64,000 nucleotides of DNA from a bacterium (GCA_905221065.1 CAJNBS010000001.1:62001-126000), one strand, 5' to 3'; counted from the first letter of the stretch, positions 34,848 to 44,904 are shown. A program made the numbers and translations. Notes: generated by a model from the sequence alone, not told the origin.

Positions 34848-35354
34848 ATGGAATTACGTAGACCGACAATAGTAGATAGAGAAGCTGTTTTAGACATGAT
34901 GGCAGAGTTTGAGCAGACTCAATCAGCCCACGATGGGGGCTTTTGGGATACAGAGAACTTTGTGTATGAAGAGTGGTTGGAAACAAATATGCAAAAAGAG
35001 ATGGGAATAAACTTGCCTGAAAATCGTGTTCCTTCTATTCAATTTGTATCATTTGATGATGTAGGTCGTGCTCTAGGATTTTTGAATCTGCGATTGAGAC
35101 TGAATGAGGGACTGCTGAATTATGCTGGCCATATTGGCTACTCCATTCGTCCATCTGAAAGAGGGAAAAGTTATGCTAAGGAAACTCTCCGTCAGGGCTT
35201 GCAACTTGCTAAGGAAAAGAACATCAAGAAAGCTCTTGTTACCTGTAGCGTGAATAATCCTGCTAGTAGAGCAGTCATTCTAGCGAATGGTGGAATATTT
35301 GAGGATGCTCGTAATGGAGTCGAGCGTTATTGGATAGAGGTAGCGAATGAATAA
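34848..35354 (+). CDS. GNAT-family N-acetyltransferase
   Basis: The protein has 168 residues. The acetyl-CoA loop region reads GYSIRPSERGKSYAKETLRQGL, and VNNPASRAVILANGG is the usual late helix-strand part of the fold. The substrate is unknown. The gene lies between nrdD and nrdG and overlaps nrdG by eight bases, so it is translated with the operon. Confidence 0.88.
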   Translation: MELRRPTIVDREAVLDMMAEFEQTQSAHDGGFWDTENFVYEEWLETNMQKEMGINLPENRVPSIQFVSFDDVGRALGFLNLRLRLNEGLLNYAGHIGYSIRPSERGKSYAKETLRQGLQLAKEKNIKKALVTCSVNNPASRAVILANGGIFEDARNGVERYWIEVANE

Positions 35355-35937
35355 TCCAAAACCACAAGAATGGAAAAGTGAGGAACTCAGTCAAGGGCGC
35401 ATCATTGACTACAAGGCCTTTAACTTTGTAGATGGAGAAGGAGTACGCAACTCTCTCTATGTATCAGGTTGCATGTTTCATTGCGAAGGATGTTATAATG
35501 TTGCGACTTGGTCTTTTAATGCTGGCATTCCCTATACCGCAGAATTAGAAGAACAGATCATGGCAGATCTTGCTCAACCTTATGTTCAAGGCTTGACCTT
35601 ATTGGGAGGAGAGCCCTTTCTCAATACGGGCATTCTCTTGCCCCTCGTTAAACGCATCCGAAAGGAATTGCCAGAAAAAGACATCTGGTCCTGGACGGGC
35701 TACACTTGGGAAGAAATGATGCTGGAGACCCCAGATAAATTGGAACTCTTATCACTGATTGACATTCTTGTCGATGGACGGTATGATAGAACTAAGAGAA
35801 ATCTCATGCTCCAGTTTCGAGGTTCTTCCAATCAACGAATTATCGATGTGCCAAAATCTCTCAAAAGTGGGCAAGTAGTGATTTGGGACAAACTCAATGA
35901 TGGAAAAGAAAGCTATGAACAGGTGAAGAGAGAATGA
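35347..35937 (+). CDS. nrdG: Anaerobic ribonucleotide reductase activating protein
   Basis: The protein has 196 residues of the radical-SAM type. The cluster motif is CMFHCEGC, and the SAM-contact segment is LTLLGGEPFLN. It makes the glycyl radical on NrdD. It overlaps the acetyltransferase at its start and the kinase-like pseudogene (ATGA) at its end. Confidence 0.96.
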   Translation: MNNPKPQEWKSEELSQGRIIDYKAFNFVDGEGVRNSLYVSGCMFHCEGCYNVATWSFNAGIPYTAELEEQIMADLAQPYVQGLTLLGGEPFLNTGILLPLVKRIRKELPEKDIWSWTGYTWEEMMLETPDKLELLSLIDILVDGRYDRTKRNLMLQFRGSSNQRIIDVPKSLKSGQVVIWDKLNDGKESYEQVKRE

Positions 35938-36544
35938 AGAGAAAAGACTTAATGGAGCAACTAGTCTCAGAGATCGAGACGGGGAAAATCAGGACACTGG
36001 GAATATACGGTCATGGAGCTTCGGGTAAATCAACCTTTGCACAGGAATTGTACCAAGCTTTGGATTCTACTACAGTAAATTTGCTAGAAACAGATCCCTA
36101 TATCACCTCAGAACGTCATCTGGTAGTACCAAAGCAAGCGCCAGATCAAAAGGTGACAGCTTGTCTACCGGTGGCACATCAAGTTTGCAGAGAGATATCT
36201 TAGCCTTGCAGGCAGGTATGGATATCTTAACAATTGAAGAACCTTGGAAAGCTAGTGAGATCTTGTCTGGAGCGAAACCAGTTCTGATTGTCGAAGGGAT
36301 GTCTGTAGGCTTTTTACCCAAGGTACTCTTTGACAAAACCATCTGTTTCTACACGGATGAGGAGACCGAATTAAAGCGACGTCTAGCTCGAGATACGACT
36401 GTGAGAAATCGCGATGTTTCCTTTATATTGACTAGTCATCAGATGAGGCGGGATCAGTATCTACAATATTATAAAGAAACCGAGTCAAGGGCGGACATTC
36501 TAGTGAAACAATCAGAAGATAGATTTGAGGTCAAGAGAACTTGA
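35934..36544 (+). pseudogene. Uridine kinase-like P-loop gene broken by one frameshift
   Basis: The first 80-odd residues read in one frame with P-loop GIYGHGASGKST. The rest reads in the -1 frame from about 36161 (TSSLQRDILALQAGMDILTI to the end). Joining the frames at about 36165-36185 gives one protein of about 200 residues like the nucleoside kinase at the end of pneumococcal nrdD operons. A single lost base near CATCAAGTTTGCAG explains it. A sequencing error is possible. Confidence 0.8.
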
Positions 36545-36585
36545 GTTATATAGAAGAAAATCCGTAATTTTAGAAAGAAAAAATA

Positions 36586-36599
36586 GGAAAACGTTTTCA
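36586..36599 (+). promoter_or_regulatory. cre-like (CcpA) site upstream of the S10 operon
   Basis: GGAAAACGTTTTCA matches the TGWAARCGYTWWCA cre consensus at all but the first position. It lies about 34 bases upstream of the S10 promoter -35. Confidence 0.4.
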
Positions 36600-36632
36600 T
36601 GTTAAAAATTTTAAAAAACAGCAACAAATCCC

Positions 36633-36661
36633 TTGCAATCGCAGGGGCTTTGTGTTATTCT
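36633..36661 (+). promoter_or_regulatory. S10 operon promoter
   Basis: TTGCAA (36633-36638) and TATTCT (36656-36661) are 17 bases apart, with TG before the -10. The predicted leader is about 130 bases. Confidence 0.65.
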
Positions 36662-36707
36662 ATTATGGTGCTGTAAATTACAGCTTTAGCTTTGATGCAA
36701 GAGGTTG

Positions 36708-36745
36708 CGACACGCTCGGTTGCATTGCCACGCAACACCGCGTCG
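36708..36745 (+). promoter_or_regulatory. S10 leader hairpin
   Basis: CGAC, CG and GTTGC on the left pair with GCAAC, CG and GTCG on the right, separated by small internal loops, and GTTTTCTTG follows. It looks like a structured ribosomal leader with a possible attenuator. The ligand is unknown. Confidence 0.55.
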
Positions 36746-36797
36746 GTTTTCTTGTGGAGCTAGCCTATTATCTTAAATAGACGAAAAGGAGAAAAAG

Positions 36798-37106
36798 ATG
36801 GCAAACAAAAAAATCCGTATCCGTTTGAAAGCTTACGAACACCGTACGCTTGACACAGCGGCTGCAAAAATCGTAGAATCAGCTACTCGTACAGGTGCAC
36901 AAGTTGCGGGTCCAATCCCACTTCCAACTGAACGTAGCCTCTACACAATTATTCGTGCGACTCACAAATACAAAGACTCTCGCGAACAATTTGAAATGCG
37001 TACACACAAACGTTTGATCGATATCGTTAACCCAACTCAAAAAACAGTTGATGCTTTGATGAAATTGGATCTTCCAAGTGGTGTAAACGTAGAAATCAAA
37101 CTTTAA
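36798..37106 (+). CDS. rpsJ: Ribosomal protein S10
   Basis: The protein has 102 residues, [19 protein letters not shown], with PIPLPTER and THKRLIDI typical of S10. It binds the 30S head and, as NusE, takes part in antitermination. It is the first gene of the S10-spc-alpha superoperon here. The 81-base spacer that follows can fold through AAAGTTT/AAACTTT and GAGC/GCTC. Confidence 0.99.
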
Positions 37107-37187
37107 TCTAAAGTTTGATACCTTGAGCATAAAAAACGCTCGTTAAAAACTTTTTGAATAAAAATATAGAAAAGGAACTATTTTCTC

Positions 37188-37814
37188 ATGACAAAAGGAA
37201 TCTTAGGGAAAAAAGTGGGAATGACTCAAATCTTCACTGAAGCTGGCGAATTGATCCCTGTAACAGTTATTGAAGCAACTCCAAACGTTGTTCTTCAAGT
37301 TAAAACTGTTGAAACAGACGGATACAACGCTATCCAAGTTGGTTTCGATGACAAACGCGAAGTATTGAGCAACAAACCTGCTAAAGGACATGTAGCGAAA
37401 GCTAACACGGCTCCTAAGCGCTTCATTCGTGAATTCAAAAACGTTGAAGGCTTGGAAGTTGGTGCTGAAATCACAGTTGAAACATTCTCAGCTGGAGACG
37501 TTGTTGACGTAACTGGTACTTCTAAAGGTAAAGGTTTCCAAGGTGTTATCAAACGCCACGGACAATCACGTGGACCAATGGCTCACGGTTCTCGTTACCA
37601 CCGTCGTCCAGGTTCAATGGGACCTGTTGCACCTAACCGTGTATTCAAAGGTAAAAACCTTGCAGGACGTATGGGTGGCGACCGTGTAACAATTCAAAAC
37701 CTTGAAGTTGTACAAGTTGTTCCAGAAAAGAACGTTATCCTTATCAAAGGTAACGTACCAGGTGCTAAGAAATCTCTTATCACTATCAAATCAGCAGTTA
37801 AAGCTGGTAAATAA
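37188..37814 (+). CDS. rplC: Ribosomal protein L3
   Basis: The protein has 208 residues, beginning [16 protein letters not shown], with the central [16 protein letters not shown] loop that reaches the peptidyl-transferase centre. L3 starts 50S assembly. The start is preceded by AAAGGAA. Confidence 0.99.
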   Translation: MTKGILGKKVGMTQIFTEAGELIPVTVIEATPNVVLQVKTVETDGYNAIQVGFDDKREVLSNKPAKGHVAKANTAPKRFIREFKNVEGLEVGAEITVETFSAGDVVDVTGTSKGKGFQGVIKRHGQSRGPMAHGSRYHRRPGSMGPVAPNRVFKGKNLAGRMGGDRVTIQNLEVVQVVPEKNVILIKGNVPGAKKSLITIKSAVKAGK

Positions 37815-37838
37815 TAAAGAAAGGGGAAATCAGTCACA

Positions 37839-38462
37839 ATGGCAAACGTAACATTATTTGACCAAACTGGTAAAGAAGCTGGCCAAGTTGTTCTTAACGA
37901 TGCAGTATTTGGTATCGAACCAAATGAATCAGTTGTGTTTGATGTGATCATCAGCCAACGCGCAAGTCTTCGTCAAGGAACACACGCTGTTAAAAACCGC
38001 TCTGCAGTATCAGGTGGTGGACGCAAACCATGGCGTCAAAAAGGAACTGGACGTGCTCGTCAAGGTTCTATCCGCTCACCACAATGGCGTGGTGGTGGTG
38101 TTGTCTTCGGACCAACTCCACGTTCATACGGCTACAAACTTCCACAAAAAGTTCGTCGCCTAGCTCTTAAATCAGTTTACTCTGAAAAAGTTGCTGAAAA
38201 CAAATTCGTAGCTGTAGACGCTCTTTCATTTACAGCTCCAAAAACTGCTGAATTTGCAAAAGTTCTTGCAGCATTGAGCATCGATTCTAAAGTTCTTGTT
38301 ATCCTTGAAGAAGGAAATGAATTCGCAGCTCTTTCAGCTCGTAACCTTCCAAACGTGAAAGTTGCAACTGCTACAACTGCAAGTGTTCTTGACATCGCAA
38401 ATAGCGACAAACTTCTTGTCACACAAGCAGCTATCTCTAAAATCGAGGAGGTTCTTGCATAA
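37839..38462 (+). CDS. rplD: Ribosomal protein L4
   Basis: The protein has 207 residues. The extended tunnel loop is visible as [20 protein letters not shown]. In E. coli L4 represses the S10 operon. Whether it acts on the leader seen here is not known. It overlaps rplW by one base. Confidence 0.99.
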
Positions 38463-38758
38463 TGAATTTGTATGATGTTATCAAAAAACCTGTCATCACT
38501 GAAAGCTCAATGGCTCAACTTGAAGCAGGGAAATATGTATTTGAAGTTGACACTCGTGCACACAAACTTTTGATCAAGCAAGCTGTTGAAGCTGCTTTCG
38601 AAGGTGTTAAAGTTGCCAATGTTAACACAATCAACGTAAAACCAAAAGCTAAACGTGTTGGACGTTACACTGGTTTTACTAACAAAACTAAAAAAGCTAT
38701 CATCACACTTACGGCTGATTCAAAAGCAATCGAGTTGTTTGCTGCTGAAGCTGAATAA
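38462..38758 (+). CDS. rplW: Ribosomal protein L23
   Basis: The protein has 98 residues, [17 protein letters not shown], with the [18 protein letters not shown] loop. It lies at the tunnel exit and docks trigger factor and SRP. It shares its first base with the last base of rplD, so translation is coupled. Confidence 0.99.
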
Positions 38759-38775
38759 TCTAAGGAGGAAATATC

Positions 38776-39609
38776 GTGGGAATTCGTGTTTATAAACCAA
38801 CAACAAACGGTCGCCGTAATATGACTTCTTTGGATTTCGCTGAAATCACAACAAGCACTCCTGAAAAATCATTGCTTGTTGCTTTGAAGAGCAAGGCTGG
38901 TCGTAACAACAACGGTCGTATCACTGTTCGTCACCAAGGTGGTGGACACAAACGTTTCTACCGTTTGGTTGACTTCAAACGTAACAAAGACAACGTTGAA
39001 GCAGTTGTTAAAACTATCGAGTACGATCCAAACCGTTCTGCAAACATCGCTCTTGTACACTACACTGACGGTGTGAAAGCATACATCATCGCTCCAAAAG
39101 GTCTTGAAGTAGGTCAACGTATCGTTTCAGGTCCAGAAGCAGATATCAAAGTCGGAAACGCTCTTCCACTTGCTAACATCCCAGTTGGTACTTTGATCCA
39201 CAACATCGAGTTGAAACCAGGTCGTGGTGGTGAATTGGTACGTGCTGCTGGAGCATCTGCTCAAGTATTGGGTTCTGAAGGTAAATACGTACTTGTTCGT
39301 CTTCAATCAGGTGAAGTTCGTATGATTCTTGGAACTTGCCGTGCTACAGTTGGTGTTGTCGGAAACGAACAACATGGACTTGTAAACCTTGGTAAAGCAG
39401 GGCGTAGCCGTTGGAAAGGTATCCGCCCAACAGTTCGTGGTTCTGTAATGAACCCTAACGATCACCCACACGGTGGTGGTGAAGGTAAAGCACCAGTTGG
39501 TCGTAAAGCACCATCTACTCCGTGGGGCAAACCTGCTCTTGGTCTTAAAACTCGTAACAAGAAAGCGAAATCTGACAAACTTATCGTTCGTCGTCGCAAC
39601 GAGAAATAA
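38776..39609 (+). CDS. rplB: Ribosomal protein L2
   Basis: The protein has 277 residues and starts at GTG behind AAGGAGG. The C-terminal [20 protein letters not shown] carries the conserved His region near the peptidyl-transferase centre. It is needed for subunit joining. Confidence 0.99.
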
Positions 39610-39712
39610 TATTAAATTAGTCGCTTAAGCAACTAGTAAATCCGCCAGCTCGGTAGCGCTCCATGTGAGCGCAAGCCGCTGTGGTACAACATTTAAAGGA
39701 GAAAATATAAAA

Positions 39713-39994
39713 ATGGGACGCAGTCTTAAAAAAGGACCTTTCGTCGATGAGCATTTGATGAAAAAAGTTGAAGCTCAAGCTAACGACGAAAAGAAAAAAG
39801 TTATTAAAACTTGGTCACGTCGTTCAACGATCTTCCCAAGTTTCATTGGTTACACTATTGCAGTTTATGACGGACGTAAACACGTACCTGTTTACATCCA
39901 AGAAGACATGGTAGGTCACAAACTTGGTGAATTTGCACCAACTCGTACTTACAAAGGTCACGCTGCAGACGACAAGAAAACACGTAGAAAATAA
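39713..39994 (+). CDS. rpsS: Ribosomal protein S19
   Basis: The protein has 93 residues from [15 protein letters not shown], after AAAGGAG. A longer frame from 39665 runs into the spacer and is not used. The 103-base spacer before it has the hairpin AGCGCTC/GAGCGC. S19 sits in the 30S head with S13. Confidence 0.99.
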
Positions 39995-40005
39995 GGAGAA
40001 CATAA

Positions 40006-40350
40006 ATGGCAGAAATTACTTCAGCTAAAGCAATGGCTCGTACAGTACGTGTTTCACCTCGTAAATCACGTCTTGTTCTTGATAACATCCGTGGTAAAAG
40101 CGTAGCCGATGCAATCGCAATCTTGACATTCACTCCAAACAAAGCTGCTGAAATCATCTTGAAAGTTTTGAACTCAGCTGTAGCTAACGCTGAAAACAAC
40201 TTTGGTTTGGATAAAGCTAACTTGGTAGTATCTGAAGCATTCGCAAACGAAGGACCAACTATGAAACGTTTCCGTCCACGTGCGAAAGGTTCAGCTTCAC
40301 CAATCAACAAACGTACAGCTCACATCACTGTAGCTGTTGCAGAAAAATAA
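40006..40350 (+). CDS. rplV: Ribosomal protein L22
   Basis: The protein has 114 residues, with [17 protein letters not shown] and a C-terminal tunnel hairpin ([17 protein letters not shown]). L22 lines the exit tunnel, and changes in that hairpin affect macrolide sensitivity. The visible hairpin looks intact. Confidence 0.99.
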   Translation: MAEITSAKAMARTVRVSPRKSRLVLDNIRGKSVADAIAILTFTPNKAAEIILKVLNSAVANAENNFGLDKANLVVSEAFANEGPTMKRFRPRAKGSASPINKRTAHITVAVAEK

Positions 40351-40362
40351 GGAGGTAAAATC

Positions 40363-41016
40363 GTGGGTCAAAAAGTACATCCAATTGGTATGCGTGTCGG
40401 CATCATCCGTGATTGGGATGCCAAATGGTATGCTGAAAAAGAATACGCGGATTACCTTCATGAAGATCTTGCAATCCGTAAATTCGTTCAAAAAGAACTT
40501 GCTGACGCAGCAGTTTCAACTATTGAAATCGAACGCGCAGTAAACAAAGTTAACGTTTCACTTCACACTGCTAAACCAGGTATGGTTATCGGTAAAGGTG
40601 GTGCTAACGTTGATGCACTCCGTGCAAAACTTAACAAATTGACTGGAAAACAAGTACACATCAACATCATCGAAATCAAACAACCTGATTTGGATGCTCA
40701 CCTTGTAGGTGAAGGTATTGCTCGTCAATTGGAGCAACGTGTTGCTTTCCGTCGTGCACAAAAACAAGCAATCCAACGTGCAATGCGTGCTGGAGCTAAA
40801 GGAATCAAAACTCAAGTATCAGGTCGTTTGAACGGTGCAGATATCGCCCGTGCTGAAGGATACTCTGAAGGAACTGTTCCACTTCACACACTTCGTGCAG
40901 ATATCGATTACGCTTGGGAAGAAGCAGATACTACATACGGTAAACTTGGTGTTAAAGTATGGATCTACCGTGGTGAAGTTCTTCCAGCTCGCAAAAACAC
41001 TAAAGGAGGTAAATAA
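40363..41016 (+). CDS. rpsC: Ribosomal protein S3
   Basis: The protein has 217 residues with a GTG start after AAGGAGG. The KH domain is seen as [16 protein letters not shown], and the C-terminal domain as [10 protein letters not shown]. It lies at the mRNA entry site. Confidence 0.99.
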
Positions 41017-41019
41017 CCA

Positions 41020-41433
41020 ATGTTAGTACCTAAACGTGTTAAACACCGTCGTGAATTCCGTGGAAAAATGCGCGGTGAAGCAAAAGGTGGAAAAGAAGTA
41101 GCATTCGGTGAATACGGTCTTCAAGCTACAACTAGCCACTGGATCACTAACCGCCAAATCGAAGCTGCTCGTATCGCCATGACTCGTTACATGAAACGTG
41201 GTGGTAAAGTTTGGATTAAAATCTTCCCACACAAATCATACACTGCTAAAGCTATCGGTGTGCGTATGGGATCTGGTAAAGGGGCACCTGAAGGTTGGGT
41301 AGCACCAGTTAAACGTGGTAAAGTGATGTTCGAAATTGCTGGTGTATCTGAAGAGATTGCACGCGAAGCGCTTCGTCTTGCTAGCCACAAATTGCCAGTT
41401 AAATGTAAATTCGTAAAACGTGAAGCAGAATAA
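41020..41433 (+). CDS. rplP: Ribosomal protein L16
   Basis: The protein has 137 residues, [17 protein letters not shown], with [16 protein letters not shown]. It contacts A-site tRNA and is a known site of evernimicin resistance changes. Its start is three bases after rpsC. Confidence 0.99.
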   Translation: MLVPKRVKHRREFRGKMRGEAKGGKEVAFGEYGLQATTSHWITNRQIEAARIAMTRYMKRGGKVWIKIFPHKSYTAKAIGVRMGSGKGAPEGWVAPVKRGKVMFEIAGVSEEIAREALRLASHKLPVKCKFVKREAE

Positions 41434-41442
41434 GGAGAAGGC

Positions 41443-41649
41443 ATGAAACTTAATGAAGTAAAAGAATTTGTTAAAGAACTTCGTGGTCTTTCTCAAGAAG
41501 AACTCGCGAAGCGCGAAAACGAATTGAAAAAAGAATTGTTTGAACTTCGTTTCCAAGCTGCTACTGGTCAATTGGAACAAACAGCTCGCTTGAAAGAAGT
41601 TAAAAAACAAATCGCTCGTATCAAAACAGTTCAATCTGAAGCGAAATAA
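41443..41649 (+). CDS. rpmC: Ribosomal protein L29
   Basis: The protein has 68 residues, two helices with [21 protein letters not shown]. It lies beside L23 at the tunnel exit. AAGGAGAAGGC precedes the start. Confidence 0.99.
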
Positions 41650-41673
41650 TAGACTAGGGAAGGAGAAATTTCA

Positions 41674-41934
41674 ATGGAACGCAATAATCGTAAAGTTCTT
41701 GTTGGACGTGTTGTATCTGACAAAATGGACAAGACAATCACAGTTGTAGTTGAAACAAAACGTAACCACCCAGTCTATGGTAAACGTATTAACTACTCTA
41801 AAAAATACAAAGCTCATGATGAAAACAATGTTGCCAAAGAAGGCGATATCGTACGTATCATGGAAACTCGTCCGCTTTCAGCTACAAAACGTTTCCGTCT
41901 TGTAGAAGTTGTTGAAGAAGCGGTCATCATCTAA
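41674..41934 (+). CDS. rpsQ: Ribosomal protein S17
   Basis: The protein has 86 residues of OB fold, with [18 protein letters not shown] and the KYKAHDE loop. It is a primary 16S rRNA binder. GGAAGGAGAAA precedes the start. Confidence 0.99.
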
Positions 41935-41959
41935 TCAAACCTGAAAGGAGAAAACTGAA

Positions 41960-42328
41960 ATGATTCAAACAGAAACTCGTTTGAAAGTTGCAGACAACAG
42001 CGGTGCTCGCGAAATCTTGACTATCAAAGTTCTTGGTGGTTCAGGACGTAAATTTGCAAACATCGGTGATGTTATCGTGGCATCTGTAAAACAAGCTACT
42101 CCTGGTGGTGCGGTTAAAAAAGGTGACGTTGTTAAAGCAGTTATCGTTCGTACTAAATCAGGTGCTCGTCGTGCTGATGGTTCATACATCAAATTTGACG
42201 AAAACGCAGCAGTTATCATCCGTGAAGACAAAACTCCTCGCGGAACACGTATCTTTGGCCCAGTTGCACGTGAATTGCGTGAAGGTGGCTTCATGAAGAT
42301 CGTGTCACTTGCTCCAGAAGTACTTTAA
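41960..42328 (+). CDS. rplN: Ribosomal protein L14
   Basis: The protein has 122 residues, starting [20 protein letters not shown] and ending [18 protein letters not shown]14 forms an intersubunit bridge and binds the silencing factor RsfS. The spacer after it has two small hairpins. Confidence 0.99.
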   Translation: MIQTETRLKVADNSGAREILTIKVLGGSGRKFANIGDVIVASVKQATPGGAVKKGDVVKAVIVRTKSGARRADGSYIKFDENAAVIIREDKTPRGTRIFGPVARELREGGFMKIVSLAPEVL

Positions 42329-42348
42329 TTTTTAGAAACAAACTAGTC

Positions 42349-42381
42349 CCCTGGATTTACCTCCAGGGTGCCCTTATGGGC
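42349..42381 (+). promoter_or_regulatory. Paired hairpins in the rplN-rplX spacer
   Basis: CCCTGGA/TCCAGGG (42349-42368) is followed at once by GCCC/GGGC (42370-42381). No T run follows, so processing or translation control is more likely than termination. Confidence 0.5.
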
Positions 42382-42406
42382 GTAAGAAAAATCAAGGAGA
42401 AACCTA

Positions 42407-42712
42407 ATGTTTGTAAAAAAAGGCGACAAAGTTCGCGTAATCGCTGGTAAAGATAAGGGAACAGAAGCTGTTGTCCTTACTGCCCTTCCAAAAGTAAACA
42501 AAGTTATCGTTGAAGGTGTTAACATCGTTAAGAAACACCAACGTCCAACTAACGAGCTTCCTCAAGGTGGTATCATCGAGAAAGAAGCAGCTATCCACGT
42601 ATCAAACGTTCAAGTTTTGGACAAAAATGGTGTAGCTGGTCGTGTTGGTTACAAATTTGTAGACGGTAAAAAAGTTCGCTACAACAAAAAATCAGGCGAA
42701 GTGCTTGATTAA
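42407..42712 (+). CDS. rplX: Ribosomal protein L24
   Basis: The protein has 101 residues. The KOW motif is [20 protein letters not shown]. It is an early 50S assembly starter. AAGGAGAAACC precedes the start. Confidence 0.99.
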
Positions 42713-42735
42713 TCACGAAGGAAAGGAGAAGTATA

Positions 42736-43278
42736 ATGGCAAATCGTTTAAAAGAAAAATATCTTAATGAAGTAGTTCCTGCTTTGACAGAACAATTCAA
42801 CTACTCATCAGTGATGGCTGTGCCTAAAGTAGATAAGATCGTTTTGAACATGGGTGTTGGTGAAGCTGTATCAAACGCTAAAAGCCTTGAAAAAGCTGCT
42901 GAAGAATTGGCACTTATCTCAGGTCAAAAACCACTTATCACTAAAGCTAAAAAATCAATCGCCGGCTTCCGTCTTCGTGAAGGTGTTGCGATCGGTGCAA
43001 AAGTTACCCTTCGTGGTGAACGTATGTACGAATTCTTGGATAAATTGGTTTCAGTTTCACTTCCACGTGTACGTGACTTCCACGGTGTTCCAACAAAATC
43101 ATTTGACGGACGCGGAAACTACACACTTGGTGTGAAAGAACAATTGATCTTCCCAGAAATCAATTTCGATGACGTTGACAAAACTCGTGGTCTTGACATC
43201 GTTATCGTAACAACTGCTAACACTGACGAAGAGTCACGTGCATTGCTTACAGGCCTTGGAATGCCTTTTGCAAAATAA
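42736..43278 (+). CDS. rplE: Ribosomal protein L5
   Basis: The protein has 180 residues, with [15 protein letters not shown] and the P-site loop region around [22 protein letters not shown] sequence. It binds 5S rRNA with L18. It lies 23 bases after rplX, behind GAAAGGAGAAG. Confidence 0.99.
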   Translation: MANRLKEKYLNEVVPALTEQFNYSSVMAVPKVDKIVLNMGVGEAVSNAKSLEKAAEELALISGQKPLITKAKKSIAGFRLREGVAIGAKVTLRGERMYEFLDKLVSVSLPRVRDFHGVPTKSFDGRGNYTLGVKEQLIFPEINFDDVDKTRGLDIVIVTTANTDEESRALLTGLGMPFAK

Positions 43279-43295
43279 TATAGGAGGTAAATCTA

Positions 43296-43481
43296 ATGGC
43301 TAAAAAATCAATGATTGCTAAGAACAAACGTCCAGCGAAGTTCTCTACTCAAGCTTATACTCGTTGTGAAAAATGTGGTCGTCCACATTCAGTTTACCGC
43401 AAATTTAAACTTTGCCGTGTTTGCTTCCGTGAATTAGCTTACAAAGGACAAATCCCTGGTGTAACAAAAGCATCTTGGTAA
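43296..43481 (+). CDS. rpsN: Ribosomal protein S14, zinc-binding type
   Basis: The protein has 61 residues. CEKCGRPH and CRVCFRE give the CxxC...CxxC zinc site of the short S14 form, which does not need replacement under zinc sufficiency. Its start is 17 bases after rplE. The unusual 213-base spacer to rpsH follows. Confidence 0.99.
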
Positions 43482-43487
43482 TATCAT

Positions 43488-43627
43488 GATACAAAGAGCG
43501 TAACAACCACAGCAAAAATAGGAAATTTGTTGAAGGAGCGATGCTCCAAAATAAATTTATCTTTTTTGCACAGGTTGTAGCTCGTGTTCAAATAAGAGTT
43601 ATCTCATTTGAATGTGTCAATACTATC
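43488..43627 (+). ncRNA. Structured element A before rpsH
   Basis: Nested pairs are GATA/TATC at the ends, GAGC (43496) with GCTC (43580), AACC (43505) with GGTT (43573), and a long stem of GCAAAA...AAATTT (43512-43528) with AAATTT...TTTTGC (43553-43569). A side hairpin pairs GTTCAAAT with ATTTGAA. It aligns with element B after rpsH. The family is not known to me. Confidence 0.65.
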
Positions 43628-43694
43628 TGAGCCTAGCTCAATCATTAACTAGCAAGTGCAACTTGCAAACTACTAGTAAGAGGAGAAAAATAAA

Positions 43695-44093
43695 ATGGTT
43701 ATGACTGACCCAATCGCAGACTTCCTAACTCGTATTCGTAACGCTAACCAAGCGAAACACGAAGTACTTGAAGTACCTGCATCAAACATCAAAAAAGGGA
43801 TTGCTGAAATCCTTAAACGCGAAGGTTTTGTAAAAAACGTTGAAATCATCGAAGATGACAAACAAGGCATCATCCGTGTATTCCTTAAATACGGACCAAA
43901 CGGTGAAAAAGTTATCACTAACTTGAAACGTGTTTCTAAACCAGGACTTCGTGTCTACAAAAAACGTGAAGACCTTCCAAAAGTTCTTAACGGACTTGGA
44001 ATTGCTATCCTTTCAACTTCTGAAGGTTTGCTTACTGATAAAGAAGCACGCCAAAAGAATGTTGGTGGGGAAGTTATCGCTTACGTTTGGTAA
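43695..44093 (+). CDS. rpsH: Ribosomal protein S8
   Basis: The protein has 132 residues, beginning [17 protein letters not shown] and ending with [27 protein letters not shown]8 is a primary 16S binder and in E. coli the translational repressor of the spc operon. Here its gene alone is bracketed by two related structured RNA elements, which makes feedback control plausible but unproven. Confidence 0.99.
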   Translation: MVMTDPIADFLTRIRNANQAKHEVLEVPASNIKKGIAEILKREGFVKNVEIIEDDKQGIIRVFLKYGPNGEKVITNLKRVSKPGLRVYKKREDLPKVLNGLGIAILSTSEGLLTDKEARQKNVGGEVIAYVW

Positions 44094-44099
44094 AATCAA

Positions 44100-44228
44100 G
44101 ATACAAAGCTCGTAAAGAACAAAGCAAAATTAGGAAGTTGGAGAAGTTTGTTTACAAACAAGCCAACTTATCTATTTTGCACAGTTCTTAGAGCGTGTTC
44201 AATTTAGCTATTGAACTCAATAAGTATC
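44100..44228 (+). ncRNA. Structured element B after rpsH
   Basis: GATAC/GTATC close the element. GCTC (44108) pairs with GAGC (44191), GAAC (44117) with GTTC (44184), GCAAAA...AAGTTGG (44124-44141) with CCAACTT...TTTTGC (44163-44180), and GTTCAAT with ATTGAAC. Several stems differ in sequence from element A but keep their pairing. Confidence 0.65.
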
Positions 44229-44284
44229 TGAACCCCGTGAAAACTGGCCGTTATGGCCTGACAATTTAACAGGAGAAAATAAAC

Positions 44285-44821
44285 ATGTCACGTATTGGTA
44301 ATAAAGTTATCGTGTTGCCTGCTGGTGTTGAAATCACTAACAATGACAACGTTGTAACTGTAAAAGGACCTAAAGGAGAACTTACTCGTGAGTTCTCAAA
44401 AGATATTGAAATCCGTGTGGAAGGTACTGAAGTAACTCTTCACCGTCCAAACGATTCAAAAGAAATGAAAACTATCCACGGAACTACTCGTGCCCTTTTG
44501 AACAACATGGTTGTTGGTGTATCAGAAGGATTCAAGAAAGAACTTGAAATGCGCGGGGTTGGTTACCGTGCACAACTTCAAGGATCTAAACTTGTTTTGG
44601 CTGTTGGTAAATCTCATCCAGACGAAGTTGAAGCTCCGGAAGGAATTACTTTTGAACTTCCAAACCCAACAACAATCGTTGTTAGCGGAATTTCAAAAGA
44701 AGTAGTTGGTCAAACAGCTGCTTACGTACGTAGCCTTCGTTCACCAGAACCATATAAAGGTAAAGGTATCCGTTACGTTGGTGAATTCGTTCGCCGTAAA
44801 GAAGGTAAAACAGGTAAATAA
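44285..44821 (+). CDS. rplF: Ribosomal protein L6
   Basis: The protein has 178 residues, [17 protein letters not shown], and the C-terminal repeat ends [22 protein letters not shown]. It lies near the sarcin-ricin loop. ACAGGAGAAAAT precedes the start. Confidence 0.99.
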   Translation: MSRIGNKVIVLPAGVEITNNDNVVTVKGPKGELTREFSKDIEIRVEGTEVTLHRPNDSKEMKTIHGTTRALLNNMVVGVSEGFKKELEMRGVGYRAQLQGSKLVLAVGKSHPDEVEAPEGITFELPNPTTIVVSGISKEVVGQTAAYVRSLRSPEPYKGKGIRYVGEFVRRKEGKTGK

Positions 44822-44827
44822 TGTTGA

Positions 44828-44846
44828 GTGGTTGATTTTCAACCAC
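44828..44846 (+). promoter_or_regulatory. Hairpin in the rplF-rplR spacer
   Basis: GTGGTTG and CAACCAC form a 7-bp stem with a 5-base loop. No T run follows. Confidence 0.45.
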
Positions 44847-44904
44847 CAACCTATTTTCCAACTTTGTGCATAGCACACGATTTAAAACTAAAGAGGTGAA
44901 AACT

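Noticed and set aside
36599-36676. 25-codon ORF (MLKILKNSNK...) before rpsJ
   Set aside because: It spans the S10 promoter, and the predicted transcription start is within its last codons, so it is unlikely to be translated.
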